Positions 61,001 to 64,000 of a stretch of 64,000 nucleotides of DNA are shown one piece after another. Source of the stretch: Marinobacter flavimaris (GTDB taxonomy: Bacteria > Pseudomonadota > Gammaproteobacteria > Pseudomonadales > Oleiphilaceae). The stretch is from positions 159,824 to 223,823 of the forward strand of contig NZ_PSSW01000009.1 in assembly GCF_002933295.1 (NCBI RefSeq). The letters are read 5' to 3'. The position numbers and the translations under genes were made by a program. The notes under the pieces were generated by a model that saw nothing but the letters and a program-made list of their open reading frames with translations, made no database searches and was not told the DNA's origin. Position 1 is the first letter of the stretch; the number at the start of each line of letters is the position of its first letter.

Positions 61001-61550
61001 GCTCGGTCTCGCCATCGTTGACCGTATCAGCGGCATGCTTAACCACCCGGTCAGCGTCCATTCCGTCCAGGGCCGAGGCAGTGTCTTCGGTATCACCGTG
61101 CCAACAGCGGCTCCGGAACAGAACGAGACCACCGCTGCCAAGCCCGCATCGGGCTCACGCAGGGTATCCAACCTCGGAGGCCTGCATTTCCTGTGTATCG
61201 ATAACGATCCGGCTATCCTGCAGGGCATGGTCGCGTTGCTCGGGAACTGGAAATGTGACGTAACGGCCGCCGAAAGCCTGGAAGACGCCATGGAAAAACT
61301 GGAAGGGAATCGGCCCGATATTATACTTGCCGATTATCAGCTGGATGATAACAAGAACGGCCTCGATGCCATGGACAGCATTCGCGGTGCTCTTAATGCC
61401 AACATCCCGGGCATACTTATCACCGGCTATATGGCACCTGAAGTTCGGGAGGATGCCATCAACCGGGGCTACCAGATTCTCTACAAACCGGTGAAACCGG
61501 CTGCACTGAGGGCACTGGTTAACAAGCTACTGAAACAGAAGCGCTCATGA
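58032..61550 (+). CDS. Hybrid histidine kinase with sodium:solute-symporter sensor domain (CrbS/MxtR-like)
   Basis: This 1172-residue membrane sensor has an SLC5-like domain of about 13 helices (1-520). A cytoplasmic linker and a PAS domain (about 650-770, IENISLGVSVVNHQQQLVVW) come next. A coiled coil leads to HisKA with the phosphoacceptor His819 in SASHDLLQPLNAAR, then HATPase (NAIRYTPEG near 929, DTGPGIPE, GLGLGLAIV). A C-terminal receiver has Asp1101 in ILADYQLDD. The architecture matches CrbS/MxtR, which in Pseudomonas and Vibrio controls acetate utilisation with the LuxR-type regulator CrbR. No crbR is present here. Its stop overlaps the next gene as ATGA. Confidence 0.93.
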   Translation: MISAWLLVLISITYISILFVIAWAGDKHPGLYRRRLARTHIYALSLAVYFTSWTFYGAVGRATQEGLGFLPIYLGPLLVFVFGAPLLRRIIYISKRNNSTSIADFIASRYGKSQLLAAMIATFALIGSVPYIALQLKAIAMGFNVLSATGTGYEELSTAAWSDSAWYITLALAVFTVLFGTRHLESTEHHRGMIQAVAFESLIKLVAFVAVGLFVGYGLYGGFGDLFERARDADLIGTLTTDGIEAPAFITQTLIAMLAIICLPRQFHVMVVENTDHRDFEIARWAMPIYLIVASAFVLPIAAAGLLSPEASAGNPDILILQLPIMAGEEWLAILAFLGGGSAAAAMVIVCSVAIATMVSNEIIMPALLKFFRPGMNRRTDLSYLLLSIRRVAIFVVLLTAYGFYRMAGEDYSLTAFGLLSFAAAAQFGPALVGGIIWRRGNYMGAVWGLGLGFLMWCYTLLLPALATTGWVNDTLIEQGIWGLNWTRPTALFGSELDQTSHGIIWSLGINTLVYIVLSMLTRQRVREKIQIASFFHDPQPKAETAQHQSWQGEILTSDLQALTDRFMGEERSETIFRNYERRNAIRLHPHRPASAHLMKYIERQLASVIGASTARVVLESTLTGRDMQIEDVVSIVDEASQAMTFSRELLQSAIENISLGVSVVNHQQQLVVWNHRYLELFTYPKGFVRVGRPVEDLMRYNLTNANLSARRIDEIVVDRCTSMREGRPMSYERQRPDGTVLRIDGSPIPGGGYVTTFQDITAMRRTEQALKETNIYLEQRVKERTQELQVINEQMLKAKSVAEQANQSKTRFLASASHDLLQPLNAARLFTSALAGKADDGEMKDLVDHIDSSLGAAEEIISTLLDISKLDAGALEPDIGVFPVNEIMRHLATDFSAIAKDQNLELHVVPSTAWIRSDSKLLRRVVQNFLSNAIRYTPEGKILLGCRRLKGYIRIEVWDTGPGIPEDQLAHIFEEFRRFQHGRDKKGLGLGLAIVDRISGMLNHPVSVHSVQGRGSVFGITVPTAAPEQNETTAAKPASGSRRVSNLGGLHFLCIDNDPAILQGMVALLGNWKCDVTAAESLEDAMEKLEGNRPDIILADYQLDDNKNGLDAMDSIRGALNANIPGILITGYMAPEVREDAINRGYQILYKPVKPAALRALVNKLLKQKRS

Positions 61551-63184
61551 CCGACACTAAAGCGGACGTCAATCCTTTCGGCAGGCTCAACTATCTCGTG
61601 ATCGATGACTTCGAAAATTTCAGGTTGTCCATTCGCCAGATGTTGCGCAGTTGTGGCGCTGACTCTATCGAGCTGGTCTCCAATGCCAGTCAGGCCATCC
61701 AGCACTGTACCTATAATCACGTGGATGTCGTTTTGTGCGACTTTAACCTGGGAGAAGGCAAGAATGGCCAGCATATTCTCGAGGACCTCCGGTACAAAAA
61801 ATTACTGAAGCGCTCATCCCTGTTCCTCATGGTGACAGCGGAGACCTCCAAGGAAATGGTCATGGGGGCGAGGGAGTACCAGCCCGATGCCTATCTGACC
61901 AAGCCCATCAACCGGGCTGTACTCGAAAAACGTCTTAGCGCCCTGATCAGCCAGCGCAACACGCTCATGCCCATCAATCGGGAAATCGACCGGGAAAACT
62001 ACCCGGAAGCCATTTCGCTCTGTCTCCAAATGCTGCCCCGGCAGCCACGTTACAAGACCTGGTTGATGAAAACCCTGGGCGACCTGTATTTCCAGCTCGG
62101 GGACCTGGCCCACGCGCTCAAAACCTTCGATGACGTTCTTGCGCAACGGGAATTGTCCTGGGCAAGGCTCGGACGCTGCAAAGTCCTGCTCGCCAATCGA
62201 AGCTTCGACCAGGCGGTAGACGGCCTGCGAGAGCTTATTGCAAATCATCCGGACTACATGGAGGCCTATGACCTTCTGGCAGAGGGGTTCGAACGGCAGG
62301 GCCGGCCGACACAGGCACAGCAGGTACTGGAGAAAGCCATAGAGCATTCCCCCAATGCCCTACTTCGGCAAAAGCATCTTGCACAGCTGGCCGGCTCCAA
62401 CCAGGATCTCGAAACATCATCCGAGGCCTGGCAGCGCACAGTAGAGCTTGGCACCCACTCGATTCACGACAATTCAGAGCATTACCTCGCCTTGGGCCAG
62501 GCACTTTCCGACCTCAGCGAGGGCAATCTTGAAGAAGAAGGCAAAGAAAAAGCCAGGGAAGCACTGACCGTTCTCAAGAAGATGGAAAAACGATTCGAGG
62601 CTGAGGAAGGTATCAGTCTGCGGAGCCAGATCGTCCAGTGCCGGGTTTATGCGGGACAGGGTCAGGACAAAGAGGCGACCAAAATCCTCGAGAGAATCAG
62701 ACCGGAACTCGACAATGCCGCAGCCCTGGATGCCCCAACGGGTCTTGATTACGCCAAGACCCTGTTTCGACTCGGACATGAAAGCGACGCCAAAGCGCTG
62801 TTACGAGAGATGTCAGAGCGGTTCAGCAACGAGCCTGACATACTTCAGAAGATTGAAAGCCTCCTTGATGAGCCCGTAGGGTTCCGGCAGAAAATCAAAG
62901 CCCGAACTCTCAACCGAGACGGCATAAAAGCGTTCGAGGCCGGGAACCTGCAAGAAGCCGTGGAGATCTTTTCAAAGGCTCTGGAAATCGTCCCGGACCA
63001 CGCCGCCCTGAACCTTAACCTGGTTCAGGTGCTGATGAAGGAGAATGACAACAGTCCCGGTAACGCTGAGCTCCTCAAACGCTGCCAGACTTGCCTGGAT
63101 CGCCTTGCAGGACTGCCGGAGCAACACCGCCAACATCGGCGCTATATCGCCTTACAACGAAAACTGAAGGGGCTGATGGTATGA
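61547..63184 (+). CDS. Receiver-TPR response regulator
   Basis: This 545-residue cytosolic protein has an N-terminal CheY-like receiver (about 15-140) with acidic pocket LVIDDFENF, phosphoacceptor Asp65 in VVLCDFNLGEGKNG and the conserved Lys in DAYLTKPINR. The rest is a series of tetratricopeptide-like helical repeats (e.g. LGDLYFQLGDLAHALKTFD, LLAEGFERQGRPTQAQQVL, GIKAFEAGNLQEAVEIFSKAL). There is no DNA-binding or enzymatic output, so output is probably protein-protein contact. It overlaps both neighbours by ATGA, which fixes both start choices. Confidence 0.92.
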   Translation: MTDTKADVNPFGRLNYLVIDDFENFRLSIRQMLRSCGADSIELVSNASQAIQHCTYNHVDVVLCDFNLGEGKNGQHILEDLRYKKLLKRSSLFLMVTAETSKEMVMGAREYQPDAYLTKPINRAVLEKRLSALISQRNTLMPINREIDRENYPEAISLCLQMLPRQPRYKTWLMKTLGDLYFQLGDLAHALKTFDDVLAQRELSWARLGRCKVLLANRSFDQAVDGLRELIANHPDYMEAYDLLAEGFERQGRPTQAQQVLEKAIEHSPNALLRQKHLAQLAGSNQDLETSSEAWQRTVELGTHSIHDNSEHYLALGQALSDLSEGNLEEEGKEKAREALTVLKKMEKRFEAEEGISLRSQIVQCRVYAGQGQDKEATKILERIRPELDNAAALDAPTGLDYAKTLFRLGHESDAKALLREMSERFSNEPDILQKIESLLDEPVGFRQKIKARTLNRDGIKAFEAGNLQEAVEIFSKALEIVPDHAALNLNLVQVLMKENDNSPGNAELLKRCQTCLDRLAGLPEQHRQHRRYIALQRKLKGLMV

Positions 63185-63861
63185 AAGACCAGAATATCGA
63201 TTTTTCCATGGTGCTTGCCTCAGCCGTTCACGATATGAAGAACTCGCTTGGCATGCTCCTTAATTCCCTCGACGAGCTTCGCAGCGAGCACGAGGAAAGC
63301 CTCGGGGAATCTTCCCGCTTCAATACCTTGCAGTACGAAGCCGAACGGATGCACAACGATCTGGTGCAACTCCTTGGTATCTACCGGCTTGGCGAGAACA
63401 ACCTCTCGGCACACATTGAGGAGCACTTTGTGCCGGATTTCCTCTCGGAACACCTGGCCAGACACAACCCTCTTCTGCAAGGGCTCGGCATTGATGTTTC
63501 CGTGGACGCTGAGGACATAAACGGCTTTTTCGACGAGGATCTGTTGACCGGTGTACTCAATAACACCATCAACAATGCCATCCGCTATACCCGCAGCAGA
63601 ATCCGGCTTACCGCTGGTGAGAGAGACGGTTATCTGGTGATCGGTGTTGAAGACGATGGCAAGGGCTATCCCGACAGCATGCAGCACACGGGAACACTCA
63701 ACTTCAAATCCCTTGATTTCAAGAGTGGCAGTACCAGCCTCGGGCTGTTCTTCGCCTCATCCGTTGCCAGACTGCACAGTGAGGGAAAGCGAAGTGGGTC
63801 GATAAAACTCCACAACGGTGGAAGCCTCGGTGGTGGTGTGTTTGAGATCTGGCTGCCCTGA
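63181..63861 (+). CDS. Small soluble sensor histidine kinase
   Basis: This 226-residue protein has no membrane segment or input domain. It opens almost directly with a histidine-phosphotransfer region, His17 in ASAVHDMKNSLGMLLNSLDEL. An HATPase domain follows: N box NNTINNAIRYTRS, G1 EDDGKGYPDS and a shortened G2 TSLGLFFASSVARLH. It starts inside the stop codon of the receiver-TPR gene. With such a short N-terminus it probably receives its signal from a partner, plausibly the TPR protein. It could act as kinase or phosphatase for the neighbouring receiver. A terminator follows. Confidence 0.9.
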   Translation: MKDQNIDFSMVLASAVHDMKNSLGMLLNSLDELRSEHEESLGESSRFNTLQYEAERMHNDLVQLLGIYRLGENNLSAHIEEHFVPDFLSEHLARHNPLLQGLGIDVSVDAEDINGFFDEDLLTGVLNNTINNAIRYTRSRIRLTAGERDGYLVIGVEDDGKGYPDSMQHTGTLNFKSLDFKSGSTSLGLFFASSVARLHSEGKRSGSIKLHNGGSLGGGVFEIWLP

Positions 63862-63884
63862 TCCAGGTCTTTTCTGAAGGCAAT

Positions 63885-63918
63885 AAAAAACCCCAGCATC
63901 GAGGATGCTGGGGTTTTT
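63885..63918. terminator. Bidirectional terminator between the kinase gene and the rRNA operon
   Basis: A perfect 10-base stem CCCCAGCATC / GATGCTGGGG with a GAG loop is flanked by A6 to the left and T5 to the right. It ends both the rightward signalling operon and the leftward rRNA operon, 10 bases past the 5S 3' end. Confidence 0.93.
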
Positions 63919-63927
63919 GGTATTAGG

Positions 63928-64000
63928 AGCCTGACGATGACCTACTCTCACATGGGCAACGCCACACTACCATCGGCGCTGGTCTGTTTCACTTCTGAGT
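63928..64000 (-). rRNA. rrf: 5S ribosomal RNA, 3' part (5' part outside window)
   Basis: The reverse complement reads ACTCAGAAGTGAAACAGACC, then GCGCCGATGGTAGTGTGG and GAGAGTAGGTCATCGTCAGG. These are the conserved 3' two-thirds of bacterial 5S rRNA. About 73 of the usual ~120 bases are in the window. The rest of the rRNA operon should lie to the right on the minus strand. Confidence 0.95.

Noticed and set aside
52481..63861. Idea that the block is a complete CrbS/CrbR acetate regulon island
   Set aside because: No LuxR-type regulator and no acetyl-CoA synthetase gene lie in the window; only the sensor and transporter are present.

Overview
The window reads as chromosomal core DNA of a marine gammaproteobacterium, most likely Marinobacter or a close relative in the Pseudomonas/Marinobacter branch. 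This rests on protein character and gene order, not on a database search. Gene order matches blocks I know from Pseudomonas: ampD / DUF1631 / nadC; hda / DUF2066 / purM / purN / DUF3108; surE / pcm / nlpD / rpoS; exonuclease / cNMP-CBS-DUF294 protein / DUF4212 / sodium symporter. The DNA is moderately GC-rich and densely coded, with no gene-free stretch above 300 bases. I see no insertion sequence, prophage, CRISPR array or tRNA gene.

Layout. (1) 1-7586: ampD (cut by the window edge), DUF1631 and nadC, then a leftward run of DUF2066 lipid-related neighbour, CDP-alcohol phosphatidyltransferase, hda, an orphan ParA and yqcC. (2) 7746-14186: purM-purN, a DUF3108 protein, avtA, DUF416, dcd and the Fe-S carrier apbC, with a nested palindromic element between dcd and apbC. 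(3) 14385-22640: metG, the six-gene rsx/rnf electron-transport operon and nth. (4) 41354-22701, almost entirely leftward: tlpA-like, dnaE, accA, tilS, pyrG, kdsA, eno, ftsB, ispD, ispF, truD, surE, pcm, DUF368, nlpD, rpoS, then a chalcone-isomerase-like gene. (5) 41423-44692 rightward: arsC-like, wrbA-like, DUF2069 and an orphan GspE/PilB ATPase. (6) 52310-44700 leftward: Smr protein, a tiny repeat lipoprotein, a two-subunit molybdenum hydroxylase with its XdhC partner, the methionine-salvage genes mtnB-mtnD-mtnC and a DUF3080 lipoprotein. (7) 52481-63861 rightward: a cyclic-nucleotide/CBS/nucleotidyltransferase protein, a DnaQ-type exonuclease, the DUF4212-symporter pair, an unknown membrane protein and a three-gene phosphorelay. 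The window ends in the 3' end of a 5S rRNA gene on the minus strand, so an rRNA operon faces this block.

The part most worth a closer look is 52481-63861. A transporter pair of the acetate/organic-acid type is followed by a membrane protein I do not recognise. Next comes a 1172-residue hybrid kinase whose sensor is itself a symporter-like domain, then a receiver-TPR protein and a small soluble histidine kinase. The last three genes are joined by two ATGA start/stop overlaps. No DNA-binding output domain is encoded there, so the signal must leave by phosphotransfer or protein contact. Other points of interest are AAN-repeat tracts in the rpoS leader (possible Hfq sites), a possible 24-codon leader peptide before the symporter operon, an orphan ParA in the hda operon, and the periplasmic-type molybdenum hydroxylase lacking a FAD subunit.
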